Source of the DNA: Pseudobutyrivibrio sp. YE44
GTDB taxonomy: Bacteria > Bacillota > Clostridia > Lachnospirales > Lachnospiraceae
NCBI RefSeq assembly: GCF_900104335.1
Contig: NZ_FMXT01000002.1
Span: forward strand, 372,001-436,000
Reading direction: 5' to 3'
DNA: 64,000 nt
Shown here: one piece after another, positions 31,899 to 40,829 of the stretch
Numbering within the stretch: the stretch's first letter is position 1
Layout of the letters: each line of letters opens with the position of its first letter
Made by a program: the position numbers and the translations under genes
The notes under the pieces: model-generated
What the model was told of the DNA's origin: nothing
Seen by the model: only the letters and a program-made list of their open reading frames with translations
The model's database searches: none

Positions 31899-33201
31899 AC
31901 CCTAAGATATCTATATATTCCCCAGATAACGCTTTGTTCATGCTGCGGACGGCGCAGAATTTGCCGCACATAGAGCAGGTGTCATCGAATTCTGGTGAAC
32001 GGTCAGCACGAATGGCTTTGGCGGTTTCTGGATCCAGTGAACATTCCCACTGCTTGTCCCAATCAAAGCACTGACGAGCTGCTGCCATCTCATTATCTAT
32101 ATCCATTGCATGAGGAATCTTCTTTGCAATGTCTGCTGCATGGGCAGCAATCTTTGAAGCAATAATTCCCTGTTTTACATCATCTACATTTGGAAGAGCC
32201 AGGTGCTCTGCCGGAGTAACGTAGCATAAAAAGGCTGCTCCGTTTTGTGCGGCAATAGCTCCGCCGATTGCAGAAGTGATGTGGTCGTAACCTGGAGCAA
32301 TATCTGTTACAAGTGGGCCTAATACGTAGAAAGGCGCACCCATACAAATCTTCTGCTGGATTTTCATATTGGCTGCAATTTCATCCATAGGCATATGACC
32401 TGGGCCTTCTACTATTACCTGAACATCTTTTTCCCAGGCACGTTTTGTAAGCTCTCCTAATCGAACCAACTCTTCTATCTGACATACGTCGCTGGCATCT
32501 GCAAGACATCCTGGCCTGCAAGCATCTCCAAGGGAAATTGTCACATCATGCTCTCTGCAGATTTCAAGAATTTCATCATAATACTCATAAAAAGGATTTT
32601 CCTGTCCAGTCATTGTCATCCATGCAAACACAAGAGAGCCTCCGCGGCTAACAATATTCATTTTACGTTTATGCTTCTTAATCTGCTCAATTGTCTTTCG
32701 TGTAATTCCACAATGAAGGGTTACAAAGTCAACACCATCCTCTGCGTGAAGACGTACTACATCAATAAAATCTTGAGCTGTAAGTGTTGCCAAGTCTCTC
32801 TGATAATGAATCACACTATCATAGATTGGAACTGTTCCAAGCATGGCAGGACATTCTGCCACCAGCTTCTGTCTGAAGGGCTGAGTGTTTCCATGGCTTG
32901 ATAAATCCATAATGGCTTCAGCTCCCATATCAACGGCAGCCATAACCTTTTCCATTTCAATCTCGTAATCCTTACAATCACGCGATACCCCTAGATTTAC
33001 ATTTATCTTGGTGCGAAGCATGCTTCCTACACCCTCTGGATTAATGCATTTGTGGTGCTTGTTTGCAGGAATAGCCACTTGCCCTTTTGCCACCAACTCT
33101 CTTATTTCTTCTGGTGTGCGATATTCCTTTAAAGCCACCTGCTTCATTTCAGATGTAATAATGCCCTGCCTAGCTGCATCCATTTGTGTTGTGTAACTCA
33201 T
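31897..33201 (-). CDS. thiC: Phosphomethylpyrimidine synthase ThiC
   Basis: A 434-residue radical SAM enzyme that turns aminoimidazole ribotide into HMP-phosphate. The C-terminal cluster motif [10 protein letters not shown] (CxxCxxxxC) is present, with [10 protein letters not shown] and [28 protein letters not shown] as family signatures. Last gene of the thiW-M-E-D-C operon. Confidence 0.96.
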   Translation of the reverse strand: MSYTTQMDAARQGIITSEMKQVALKEYRTPEEIRELVAKGQVAIPANKHHKCINPEGVGSMLRTKINVNLGVSRDCKDYEIEMEKVMAAVDMGAEAIMDLSSHGNTQPFRQKLVAECPAMLGTVPIYDSVIHYQRDLATLTAQDFIDVVRLHAEDGVDFVTLHCGITRKTIEQIKKHKRKMNIVSRGGSLVFAWMTMTGQENPFYEYYDEILEICREHDVTISLGDACRPGCLADASDVCQIEELVRLGELTKRAWEKDVQVIVEGPGHMPMDEIAANMKIQQKICMGAPFYVLGPLVTDIAPGYDHITSAIGGAIAAQNGAAFLCYVTPAEHLALPNVDDVKQGIIASKIAAHAADIAKKIPHAMDIDNEMAAARQCFDWDKQWECSLDPETAKAIRADRSPEFDDTCSMCGKFCAVRSMNKALSGEYIDILG

Positions 33202-33231
33202 TAATCATTCTCCTTTTTCATTAAATATATC

Positions 33232-34008
33232 TTAGCCCACTAAATGATTCAGTGGTCCTGATCCCTTACCAAGATTCAAATCTGTACTGATAGCTCTTGT
33301 TAGAAACTCTTTTGCTCGAGGAATTGAATCCTTTAATTCGTACCCTAAAGCCAAATTACAGGCTATTGCTGTGGAAAGTGTGCAGCCTGTTCCATGGGTA
33401 TTTGGATTATCTATTCTTTTCCCCTCAAACCAGGTGATTTTGCCATGATCAAAAAGAACATCATTGGCATCCTTTATTCCATGTCCTCCCTTTAACAAAA
33501 CCGAGCAGTTATACTTTGTTCCAAGTTCTGCCGCAGCCTCCTCCATAGCATTCTTTCCATAGATGGATTTGCTTGTTAAAACCTCAGCCTCTGGAATATT
33601 TGGAGTTATAACTTTGCTTAAAGGAAAAAGGATTTCTGCCATTCTCTCACTGGTTTCATCCCTCATTAAAACACTTCCGCTGGTTGCCACCATCACAGGA
33701 TCAAGCACAACATTTTCAATCTGATATTGAAGAAGTTTTCTAGCAACCACATCCACCATTTCTACAGATGGAAGCATGCCGATTTTTATTGCCTGGGCTG
33801 GTATATCTGAAAGACAGGCTTCGATTTGCTCCTCCAAAAACTGTGGTTCAGCCTCGACTATAGAAGTCACCCCTGTAGTGTTTTGAGAAGTCAATGCGGT
33901 GATTGCTGTCATGCCATAGACACCATGGGCACACATGGTTTTAAGGTCAGCCTGAATGCCGGCGCCACCGCTTGAGTCGGAGCCAGCGATTGAAAGTACT
34001 ACCTGCAT
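33232..34008 (-). CDS. thiD: Hydroxymethylpyrimidine (phosphate) kinase ThiD
   Basis: A 258-residue ribokinase-fold enzyme: SIAGSDSSGGAGIQADLKT at residues 6-24, LDPVMVATSG near 106-115 and NTHGTGCTLSTAIA with the anion-hole GTGC near 210. Phosphorylates HMP twice to HMP-PP. Its ATG overlaps the end of thiE by about 10 bp, and its ribosome site AAGGAGG lies next to the dispersed repeat that forms the thiE tail. Confidence 0.95.
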   Translation of the reverse strand: MQVVLSIAGSDSSGGAGIQADLKTMCAHGVYGMTAITALTSQNTTGVTSIVEAEPQFLEEQIEACLSDIPAQAIKIGMLPSVEMVDVVARKLLQYQIENVVLDPVMVATSGSVLMRDETSERMAEILFPLSKVITPNIPEAEVLTSKSIYGKNAMEEAAAELGTKYNCSVLLKGGHGIKDANDVLFDHGKITWFEGKRIDNPNTHGTGCTLSTAIACNLALGYELKDSIPRAKEFLTRAISTDLNLGKGSGPLNHLVG

Positions 34009-34697
34009 AATAACACCTCCTTGCTGGACACCTCATCAGTCAGCTCCGCTGACAGCTTCCCCTCAAGGGGAAGCCTTTCAAGGGGAAGCCTTGACTTCAT
34101 TTTAATTGCAGCTTCCTTTGGCGAGTCTGCTTTCATGATTGCTGAAACTGCGCATACTCCTGAGATTCCTGTGCCTCTTAGCACCTCCATGTTGTCTGGT
34201 TTTAGCCCTCCTATGGCATTGACTGGAATACTGACAGTCCGACAAATATCCGCCAAGGTCTCTACCGATGTAAGCACTGTCTTAACCTTTGTGGTGGTAG
34301 GATAAATGGCTCCCACTCCAAGGTAATCAGCCCCATCCTTCTCGGCAGCCCTAGCCGCCTCAACAGTTTTTGCAGTTGCGCCAAGGATTTTCCCTCGGCC
34401 AATGATTTTTCTTGCCAGAGCAACAGGCATATCCTCTGCACCAACATGAACTCCCTCTGCGTCCACTGCAAGCATCACATCTACCCTGTCATCGATAATG
34501 AGAGGAACCTGATACTTCTGTGTAAGCTTATGTACTTCCTTAGCCAGCTCTATATACTCTTTTGTAGATTTGGTTTTCTCCCTCAGCTGAACCAAGGTAA
34601 CTCCCCCTTCCAAAGCAGATTCTACTCTCTCCAAAAATTCCTGTCTTTCATAGCCTGTGCTATCAGTTATGAAATATAGGGTCGTATCAATAATCAT
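33999..34697 (-). CDS. thiE: Thiamine-phosphate synthase ThiE with repeat-derived tail
   Basis: A 232-residue TIM-barrel enzyme joining HMP-PP and thiazole phosphate. TLVQLREKTKSTKEYIELA, LIIDDRVDVMLAVDAEGVHVGAEDMP, GATAKTVEAA and VNAIGGLKPDNM are family motifs. The natural end is about residue 205 (KEAAIKMKSR). The last 27 residues, LPLERLPLEGKLSAELTDEV and on, are translated from the dispersed repeat at 34027-34092 and are unlike ThiE. Confidence 0.93.
   Translation of the reverse strand: MIIDTTLYFITDSTGYERQEFLERVESALEGGVTLVQLREKTKSTKEYIELAKEVHKLTQKYQVPLIIDDRVDVMLAVDAEGVHVGAEDMPVALARKIIGRGKILGATAKTVEAARAAEKDGADYLGVGAIYPTTTKVKTVLTSVETLADICRTVSIPVNAIGGLKPDNMEVLRGTGISGVCAVSAIMKADSPKEAAIKMKSRLPLERLPLEGKLSAELTDEVSSKEVLLCR
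34027..34092. repeat. Dispersed junction repeat, copy 1 (thiE tail)
   Basis: Plus strand GACACCTCATCAGTCAGCTCC, then GCTGACAGCTTCCCCT and AGGGGAAGC palindromic arms. The AGGGGAAGCCTT end is duplicated. Related to 34711-34757 and 60964-61012. Confidence 0.75.
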
Positions 34698-34710
34698 ATA
34701 AACACCTCTT

Positions 34711-34757
34711 ACACCTCATCAGTTAGCTCCGCCCTCAAGGAGAAGCCTTTCAAAAGG
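34711..34757. repeat. Dispersed junction repeat, copy 2 (thiM end)
   Basis: Starts ACACCTCATCAGTTAGCTCC and ends AGAAGCCTTTC. The thiM stop codon at 34719 lies inside it, so the last residues LLLEGGAN of ThiM are repeat-derived. Confidence 0.7.
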
Positions 34758-35573
34758 ATTCTTATGTAGTTCATCCAATAGATTTACCATAAAGGTTCCT
34801 GGGCCTTTGTCAGTCTGTGCTTTTTCTCCACAGCTTTTGAAAAACTTGCAGGCCTTTTCCACCGACACCTCAGAATTATCAAAAGCAAGGAAGGTGGCAA
34901 TAATGGCTCCCAGCATACAACCTGTTCCTGTAACTGTTGATAGCTGCTTGCAGCCTCCTTCAACCTTTTTTATCCCCCCTGATAGCTGCTTGCAGCCTCC
35001 TTCAACTCTTTTTTTATCCCATAATGTCTGTTCACGGTCTCCAATAGCCCTAGAAACTACTCCAGAAAATCCTATAAAATCAGCCGCTCCCGTAGCCAGA
35101 ACCACACAATTATATTTCTGAGCAACTTGCAGGATTGCCGTCTCGATTTTTTTTGTCTCGATATGTGCAACTGCATCTACACCACTACTTTTATAATTTT
35201 CATCATATAGTGCAATAATTTCAGAATAATTCCCTTTAATGACGGACACCTTTCCAACAGCAAGTAATTCCTTGATAAAAGCTCGCCTAAAGCTGGAGCA
35301 TGCCACTCCAACCCCATCCAAAACAACCGGTATTTCCAAGGCATTGGCAACCTTTATTGATTTTTTCATAGCCTCAATTCTATTGTCAGAAATATTTCCT
35401 AGGTTTAGTAATAGTGCATCGGCGGTTTCTGTTATCTCTTCCACTTCCATAGGATGTTCTGCCATAATAGGTCTGGCTCCTAAAGCCAGAACCGTATTTG
35501 CAGATTGATTCATTGCGATGGGATTGGTTAAACAATGGATTAAAGGCTTTCTGTTTTCTGTTTCTTTACACAT
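34719..35573 (-). CDS. thiM: Hydroxyethylthiazole kinase ThiM with internal duplication
   Basis: A 284-residue kinase that salvages hydroxyethylthiazole. NPIAMNQSANTVLALGARPIMAEHPMEV (17-44) and TVTGTGCMLGAIIATFLAF (about 219-237) are family motifs. Between GDREQTLWDKK and TVTGTGC is an insertion with VEGGCKQLS twice, encoded by a tandem 42-bp DNA repeat. This loop normally holds about 10 residues. Start at ATG 35573 inside the thiW end (34-bp overlap). Confidence 0.92.
   Translation of the reverse strand: MCKETENRKPLIHCLTNPIAMNQSANTVLALGARPIMAEHPMEVEEITETADALLLNLGNISDNRIEAMKKSIKVANALEIPVVLDGVGVACSSFRRAFIKELLAVGKVSVIKGNYSEIIALYDENYKSSGVDAVAHIETKKIETAILQVAQKYNCVVLATGAADFIGFSGVVSRAIGDREQTLWDKKRVEGGCKQLSGGIKKVEGGCKQLSTVTGTGCMLGAIIATFLAFDNSEVSVEKACKFFKSCGEKAQTDKGPGTFMVNLLDELHKNPFERLLLEGGAN
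34939..35022. repeat. Tandem 42-bp repeat within thiM
   Basis: Two units starting GATAGCTGCTTGCAGCCTCC at 34939 and 34981, with small differences at the T-rich ends. Unit length is a multiple of three, so the frame is kept. Confidence 0.85.
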
Positions 35574-36088
35574 ACAGAATCTTCTCCCTTAAGCTTGCTT
35601 TGAATCTCAATGAGAACCCCTGCGCTTTGAAGCTGATATAAGAACAGAGCTGCAATTGAACCGCCGATTAAGGTTCCACAAATAAAAGATGGAACATAGA
35701 AAAGCCAGCTCAATCCCTCTCTTCCCCACAGGAAGGTCATAACAGGATATGACACAATTGCTCCGATAATTCCGGTTCCGATAATCTCTCCAAGCACCGC
35801 TGACATAATATTTCCCTTTGAAACTCTATAAAAAACACCTGAAAGTAATGCGCCAAACACTGCTCCTGTAAGAGCCAGTGGAGGAATCCCCATCAAGCTC
35901 ATTCTCAGGACTCCAATCATCAAAGCAACCAAGAATGCTTCCACAGGTCCCAAGAAAACTGCAGCTGTAATATTTATCAAATGAGCCATAGGGCACATGC
36001 CCTCTATGCGCAGCAGGGGCGAAATCACAACTCCCACCCCCACGAACATGCTCATAGTAACAAGTTTTAGTAAATTCATCTTTTTCAT
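35540..36088 (-). CDS. thiW: ThiW, predicted thiazole-precursor ECF transporter subunit
   Basis: A 182-residue membrane protein with five or six helices. IEGMCPMAHLINITAAVFLGPVEAFLVALMIGVLRM and GIPPLALTGAVFGALLSG are ThiW hallmarks. ThiW is the substrate-binding S component of an energy-coupling-factor importer for hydroxyethylthiazole; the shared ECF module is elsewhere. Start at 36088 is favoured because AGGAGG abuts an ATG at 36097. First gene after the TPP riboswitch. Confidence 0.9.
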   Translation of the reverse strand: MKKMNLLKLVTMSMFVGVGVVISPLLRIEGMCPMAHLINITAAVFLGPVEAFLVALMIGVLRMSLMGIPPLALTGAVFGALLSGVFYRVSKGNIMSAVLGEIIGTGIIGAIVSYPVMTFLWGREGLSWLFYVPSFICGTLIGGSIAALFLYQLQSAGVLIEIQSKLKGEDSVCVKKQKTESL

Positions 36089-36118
36089 CTTAATCATCCT
36101 CCTTTTGTTTGTTTTTAT

Positions 36119-36230
36119 GTGCTCTCACAACCTTGGATGCGCGAGCAGGGAAGTATCGTGCCGAGCGAGGGAGGACCTACGCCGGCGGGAGGCCCCTCGC
36201 GAAAGTACGAGGGGTGCCCTGCGGGAGCAC
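36119..36230. other. GC-rich structured element between TPP riboswitch and thiW
   Basis: About 112 bp with roughly two-thirds G+C in otherwise AT-rich DNA. Nested arms: GTGCTC 36119-36124 with GAGCAC 36225-36230, GCAGGG 36145-36150 with CCCTGC 36217-36222, and CCCCTCG 36193-36199 with CGAGGGG 36208-36214. It lies in the thi leader between the attenuator and thiW. No ORF of note and no known RNA class recognised. Confidence 0.6.
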
Positions 36231-36261
36231 AAATATCTAGGTTTGCACATATAAAAAAATA

Positions 36262-36286
36262 GAAGCCACCTGATTCAGATGGCTTC
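36262..36286 (-). terminator. TPP riboswitch attenuator
   Basis: Minus strand GAAGCCATC-TGAATCA-GGTGGCTTC followed by a T-rich run, directly after the TPP aptamer. TPP binding would be expected to favour it. Confidence 0.85.
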
Positions 36287-36307
36287 CATGAATGTACTAA
36301 AATGTTA

Positions 36308-36398
36308 CACGGCATCCCTACGTTGGCATTATCCAAATCAGGTTCTCGGTCGAAGGTCACACCTTCCTCTCAGCCTGTTTACAAGCTCCCGTTTGTAT
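36308..36398 (-). ncRNA. TPP riboswitch (THI element)
   Basis: Minus strand shows the aptamer core: GGGAGCTTG, then CTGAGAGGAAGG (CUGAGA pyrimidine-binding motif), ACCGAGAACCTGA (ACC-x-GAACCUGAU) and GGATAATGCC-AACGTAGGGA. It precedes thiW-thiM-thiE-thiD-thiC and is followed by a terminator hairpin, so regulation is by transcription attenuation. Confidence 0.96.
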
Positions 36399-36405
36399 TA
36401 AGTTA

Positions 36406-36442
36406 AATTTATATGAAGTTGCAGAGCAATTTCATATAAATT
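36406..36442. promoter_or_regulatory. Perfect palindrome upstream of TPP riboswitch
   Basis: AATTTATATGAA at 36406-36417 and TTCATATAAATT at 36431-36442, 13-bp spacer, just upstream of the aptamer where the thi promoter should lie. Operator or coincidental hairpin. Confidence 0.4.
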
Positions 36443-36448
36443 AAAAAA

Positions 36449-36483
36449 GTAGCTGTCTGGAAACTACATTTCCAAACAGCTAC
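36449..36483 (-). terminator. Terminator after chemoreceptor gene
   Basis: Minus strand GTAGCTGTTTGGAAA-TGTAG-TTTCCAGACAGCTAC followed by six T. Ends the FIST-chemoreceptor unit. Confidence 0.85.
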
Positions 36484-36525
36484 AGTATATCGTATTTACG
36501 AATTAATGCAAGAACTTTTTGATAA

Positions 36526-37488
36526 TTATATATCTGTTAAAGCTCCAATCTGCTCAAGCACGTTATTCATATCCTCAAACATGAAGCCCTTCTTGGTAAT
36601 CTTAACCTTCATATCCTCAATATCATTAGATACAGTATCGAAGTATCCCTGAGAATCAGCAATGTTTGCAGATATATCCTGAATAGAAGATTCGCAGTTT
36701 TCAAAGACACCAGCCATCTGCTTACTCTGATCTGTAACCTCATCAGCAACAGTCTTAATCTGACCTACAACCTCCTGAGTTTCAACAACTCGATTATGAG
36801 AAGCCTCGATAGCATCCTTTGTGTGATCCACTGATTCTACAAGTCGATTATTGTTTTCATCAAGCTCCTTCATACTATCAAAGATAGATGTTACGACGCT
36901 CTGAATCTCGGTAGAAAGATTTGTTACCTCGTCAGCAACTACGGCGAATCCACGTCCAGCTTCACCTGCTCTGGCAGCCTCAATAGATGCATTAAGAGCA
37001 AGAAGATTTGTCTGCTTTGCGAAACCACCGATTAACTCAACCTTTTCACGGATATCATCGAAACTCTTCTGGAAGGCCTCAAACACCTCCTCAACCTGTG
37101 CAATTGTATCAGCAACAGCACCAGAGCTCTCATCTACCTTTTCCATTCCCTTGTGTGAGTCTTCTGCTGTAACCTCAAGCTTCTTTACAATATCTTCAAA
37201 AGCTCTTGTGATTTCCTCAATAGTTCTGAACTGCTCACGGAAATCACTAACAGAATCAGAAATATTAGCATATTTGTCCTCAACCACTGAGAAGGATTCT
37301 CTGATTGTATCAATACCAGCAATGGTGTTAGACTCCTCCTGCTGAAGCTTATCCTTCTGCTCAATAGAGAATCTTCCAACATCCTTAATGGCTTTCATTC
37401 TAGTCTTAAGATCAACCTTTTTTTCAACACTTTCAGCCTTAGCTTCAACCTGCTGATCAACAGCTTTCTTTCTTCCGAAAAGTCCCAT
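36526..37488 (-). CDS. Soluble methyl-accepting chemotaxis-type signalling protein
   Basis: A 320-residue protein with no TM helix. The signalling hairpin tip is intact: [33 protein letters not shown], near residues 155-187. Long helical stretches flank it. The N-terminal 60 residues are Lys/Glu-rich with no obvious sensory domain, so it probably takes input from the FIST protein encoded 40 bp upstream. Start at ATG 37488 (GGAGGTAAATACT precedes it). Confidence 0.88.
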   Translation of the reverse strand: MGLFGRKKAVDQQVEAKAESVEKKVDLKTRMKAIKDVGRFSIEQKDKLQQEESNTIAGIDTIRESFSVVEDKYANISDSVSDFREQFRTIEEITRAFEDIVKKLEVTAEDSHKGMEKVDESSGAVADTIAQVEEVFEAFQKSFDDIREKVELIGGFAKQTNLLALNASIEAARAGEAGRGFAVVADEVTNLSTEIQSVVTSIFDSMKELDENNNRLVESVDHTKDAIEASHNRVVETQEVVGQIKTVADEVTDQSKQMAGVFENCESSIQDISANIADSQGYFDTVSNDIEDMKVKITKKGFMFEDMNNVLEQIGALTDI

Positions 37489-37528
37489 AGTATTTACCTC
37501 CATGAAAAGGAATAACGTCGCTTATCCA

Positions 37529-38620
37529 TTACTCAAACACTACACAAACCATTGTTTGATTAACGTGCTGCTTTTTGTATTGTTCACCACCACCAACTAT
37601 TCCAACATGAGGTCCTACGGACTTCATATTGCCAATCAGCTCATTTAGATATCCTCTGTTCTCAAATAGCAAGTGTCTGTAAATACAATTTATTGAGAAG
37701 ATGAAGGAAATCTTTCCATCGTCTTTAATTTGCTCTCTTGTTTCGGCATTAATTCCTTCGTAGTCCTTTAGTTCCAGAACCTGAATGGAATCGTTCTCAT
37801 TAATTCTCTTATAGTTAATCAATGAGCCATTTGAGGTAACCTCGTATGGGCTGGAAATGAATATCTCATCACCAATAACACGCCCCAATGGATTAGTTAA
37901 AACATTATCAACTATCTGACCTCTGCTAACATCTGCATCCTCGCAATAAACATCAGCTGCTGGTCTTCCATCCAAGGTGATAAGCTCCTTATTTGCAAGG
38001 TTAACCTTGGTAGCAAAATGTTTACGAGCATGATCCATAGGACCATATATATTTTCAGAGTAGGTTCTAATCTTTCCTGACTTATTTTTAATAAGAGCGT
38101 AACAGCAAGCATCTGGGTACAACTCACCATTTAACATAGCCTTTGCCTGGGTTCCCGCTTTGTTTCCGAAGATTGTTCCACCTACTACAGGGACACGAGC
38201 CTTCTCAAGGGCAACATTCATTGATGTTACAAGTCGTTCCTCATCGTTAGTACAGAACTCTAGGCAGATTGTATTTCCATCCCCTGCTGAAATTTTCGAA
38301 ACCTTCTCAGACAATGCAGGAATATCAAACATTGGAGATTTAGACAGGTTGCGAATAATACCAACCTCTACCTCTGCATCGCTTCCAAAAGCTATAAGAA
38401 CCATTCTTGAATCAGAGGAGTCTGTGCCATAGTAGTTAATGCTACCTGTTCCAATTAACGGAATGTTAGGAAATTTGGAAGCTATAAGCTTTGAAGCCTT
38501 TTCCAAATGATCAAAAGAGCTTAATAGCACCAAAAGCTTAGGAGTACCTGCCTTTGCACACACCTCAGCTACTGCTGCTTCTACGTCTTGTTTAATAGAT
38601 GTACCTACTGAAATTTGCAT
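37529..38620 (-). CDS. FIST domain sensor protein
   Basis: A 363-residue protein with FIST N (residues about 25-205; KLLVLLSSFDHLEKASKLI, VPVVGGTIFGNKAGTQA) and FIST C (about 210-345; NPLGRVIGDEIFISSPYEV, INCIYRHLLFENRGYLNELIG). FIST domains are thought to bind small ligands such as amino acids. Cytosolic, and first in a two-gene unit with a soluble chemoreceptor, so it is a likely input for chemotaxis or a related kinase. Confidence 0.88.
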   Translation of the reverse strand: MQISVGTSIKQDVEAAVAEVCAKAGTPKLLVLLSSFDHLEKASKLIASKFPNIPLIGTGSINYYGTDSSDSRMVLIAFGSDAEVEVGIIRNLSKSPMFDIPALSEKVSKISAGDGNTICLEFCTNDEERLVTSMNVALEKARVPVVGGTIFGNKAGTQAKAMLNGELYPDACCYALIKNKSGKIRTYSENIYGPMDHARKHFATKVNLANKELITLDGRPAADVYCEDADVSRGQIVDNVLTNPLGRVIGDEIFISSPYEVTSNGSLINYKRINENDSIQVLELKDYEGINAETREQIKDDGKISFIFSINCIYRHLLFENRGYLNELIGNMKSVGPHVGIVGGGEQYKKQHVNQTMVCVVFE

Positions 38621-38728
38621 AAAAACCCTCCTAAATCACATTCTCCCCAACAACTGTCCACTTCAACAACTCCATCATAGCACAACTGTGTATTAAGACT
38701 CGGTATTTCACAGTTTTTTTAAAATAAA

Positions 38729-38765
38729 GACTCCGTAGTTTCACAAATTGCAAAACTACGGAGTC
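38729..38765 (-). terminator. Terminator of MacAB-type operon
   Basis: Minus strand GACTCCGTAGTTTT and AAACTACGGAGTC arms around TGCAATTTGTG, then TTTATTTT. It lies 23 bp after the permease stop. Confidence 0.85.
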
Positions 38766-38787
38766 CATCTCCATTAAAATCAATATT

Positions 38788-40092
38788 TTATTCGTATCTA
38801 AGCGCATCAATAGGATTAAGCTTAGCTGCTTTATTTGCAGGATAATATCCAAAGAATACACCAATAGCCATTGAAAATCCAACAGCAATGATAATACTTG
38901 AAGGTGATACCGCTGCACTGTAGCCCATAAGCTTAACAGCAACTGTTCCAAGTCCAACGCCAAGAACAATTCCGATAACACCACCAATCAAGCAAATAAC
39001 CACCGACTCAGTAATAAACTGAAGACGGATAGAGCTATTCTTTGCACCAAGAGCCTTTCTGGTACCAATTTCCTTAGTACGCTCTGTGATGGATACCAGC
39101 ATGATGTTCATAACACCAATACCACCTACCACAAGGGATATTCCAGCGATAACCGACAGTGCCAGCTGAATCATGCTTATCATGGAATTCATTGAATCCA
39201 TCATGGAAGCCATACTGATAACTGCCACCTCGTAAGCATCATTTCTTGAGTAATAATGAGAATTGAAAAAGTCTCTAACTGTGGTTGCAAAGGTGTTGTT
39301 GTCAGTATCAACAGATGTAACCAACATCAAGAAGCTATAACCCTTGTTCTGAGTATGGTTTTCGATTCGAGCAGTCTGTAAAGGAATCATAACCTCAGTG
39401 GTTGGATTGTCAGAGGCGCCAAAAGAAAACTGCTCTTCAACATACTTGTAAACGCCTACAACGTGATATGTGTAGTAGGTATTACCCATGGTGATTTCAA
39501 TTTCCTGGCCAAGTACACTATCATTATCTCCCTTGTACAAGCGTTCTACCATTTTATCAGAAACCATGCAGACCTTTTTTCCTTCTGCATAATCCTGTGT
39601 CAGGAACTCTCTACCAGCAAGCACTTCTCGTTTGTTGAATTCCATGTAGTCTTTGTTATAACCTACAATTTTAACATTGGCACTTTTGCTGCCATGAGAA
39701 ACCTTTGACTGAGGTGAACCATAGTCACCACCTATGTTTTCATTAAGAAGAATGTACTTAATGTTATCTGAGTACTCTTCCTTAAATTCCTTAAGCATAT
39801 CCTTTGTGATAAGATCTTCATCAGTCATATCACGAATATATCCAGATCCATAGCTCATACCATCATCAGAGGTCTCGCTATCTCTAGATTTTTCCATAAC
39901 ACCCATCTGAAGGTTGTTGGCACCAATATCCTGCATGGTGCTATTAACAATCAAGGTGATTGAATTACCAACTGTCATAATGGCAATTACGGATGCAATA
40001 CCAATAATAATTCCAAGCATCGTGAGCAAGGAACGCATTATATTTGCTTTAAGTCCCGCTAGTGCAACAAGGACGTTTTCTGTAAATAACAT
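38788..40092 (-). CDS. MacB-type ABC transporter permease
   Basis: A 434-residue permease with the MacB/LolC layout: one TM near residues 20-45 (SLLTMLGIIIGIASVIAIMTVG), a large extracytoplasmic domain, then three TM helices (GISLVVGGIGVMNIMLVSITERTKEIGTRKALGAK) and the end FFGYYPANKAAKLNPIDALRYE. Start at ATG 40092 sharing TAATG with the ATPase gene. Works with the ATPase and adaptor encoded upstream as an export or mechanotransmission system. Confidence 0.92.
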   Translation of the reverse strand: MLFTENVLVALAGLKANIMRSLLTMLGIIIGIASVIAIMTVGNSITLIVNSTMQDIGANNLQMGVMEKSRDSETSDDGMSYGSGYIRDMTDEDLITKDMLKEFKEEYSDNIKYILLNENIGGDYGSPQSKVSHGSKSANVKIVGYNKDYMEFNKREVLAGREFLTQDYAEGKKVCMVSDKMVERLYKGDNDSVLGQEIEITMGNTYYTYHVVGVYKYVEEQFSFGASDNPTTEVMIPLQTARIENHTQNKGYSFLMLVTSVDTDNNTFATTVRDFFNSHYYSRNDAYEVAVISMASMMDSMNSMISMIQLALSVIAGISLVVGGIGVMNIMLVSITERTKEIGTRKALGAKNSSIRLQFITESVVICLIGGVIGIVLGVGLGTVAVKLMGYSAAVSPSSIIIAVGFSMAIGVFFGYYPANKAAKLNPIDALRYE

Positions 40093-40820
40093 TATTCGCC
40101 CTCCTTTGCTTTTAAGCCTGCCCAATTTCCTTTAGACTCACCGATGATATTACCATCCTTAAGAGTGATAATACGCTGAGTTTCCTGTGAAAGCTCTGGC
40201 GAGTGTGTGATTAAAACTATTGTCTTGCCCTGCTCCTCGTGAAGTCTGTGGAAGATATCCATAATAAGACGACCAGTAGCAGAATCCAAGGCACCAGTTG
40301 GCTCATCTGCCAAAATGATTGCTGGGTCATTTGCCATCGCACGTGCTATAGCCACACGCTGCTTCTGACCACCTGAAAGCTCATCAGGCTTGTGCATCAT
40401 TCTATCTGTCATTTCCACTTCTTCAAGAAGCATCTTTGCACGCTCTGTTCGCTCTGCTCTGCCCATGCCTGCATACATCATAGGAAGCTCCACGTTTTTA
40501 AGAGCGCTAGTTCTAGCTATAAGATTGTAGGTCTGAAAAACGAAACCTATCTTTTTATTTCTAAGAACAGAAAGCTCAGAATCCTTTGCCTTCTCAATAT
40601 CAATTCCGTCAAGGGTATACTCTCCAGCAGTAGGACGATCAAGGGCGCCGATAATATTCATCAATGTGGATTTACCAGAACCAGACTGACCAACTATGGA
40701 AACAAACTCTCCCTCATTAACTGTAAAGTTCAAACCATGGAGCACCTCAAATTCATTAGGCGTTCCAATGAAAAAGCTTTTATGGATATTGCGAAGGTCA
40801 AGCATTATATTGTCTGCCAT
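40092..40820 (-). CDS. MacB-type ABC transporter ATP-binding protein
   Basis: A 242-residue ATPase: Walker A GQSGSGKSTL near 39-48, signature LSGGQKQRVAIA near 143-154, Walker B ILADEPTGALDS near 163-174. The LADEPTGALD form is typical of the MacB/LolD group. Middle gene of the adaptor-ATPase-permease operon. Confidence 0.95.
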   Translation of the reverse strand: MADNIMLDLRNIHKSFFIGTPNEFEVLHGLNFTVNEGEFVSIVGQSGSGKSTLMNIIGALDRPTAGEYTLDGIDIEKAKDSELSVLRNKKIGFVFQTYNLIARTSALKNVELPMMYAGMGRAERTERAKMLLEEVEMTDRMMHKPDELSGGQKQRVAIARAMANDPAIILADEPTGALDSATGRLIMDIFHRLHEEQGKTIVLITHSPELSQETQRIITLKDGNIIGESKGNWAGLKAKEGE

Positions 40821-40829
40821 AAAAACCTC

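Noticed and set aside
36119-36230. tRNA or known riboswitch
   Set aside because: No T-loop, anticodon arm or aptamer core that I recognise; only nested arms are visible.
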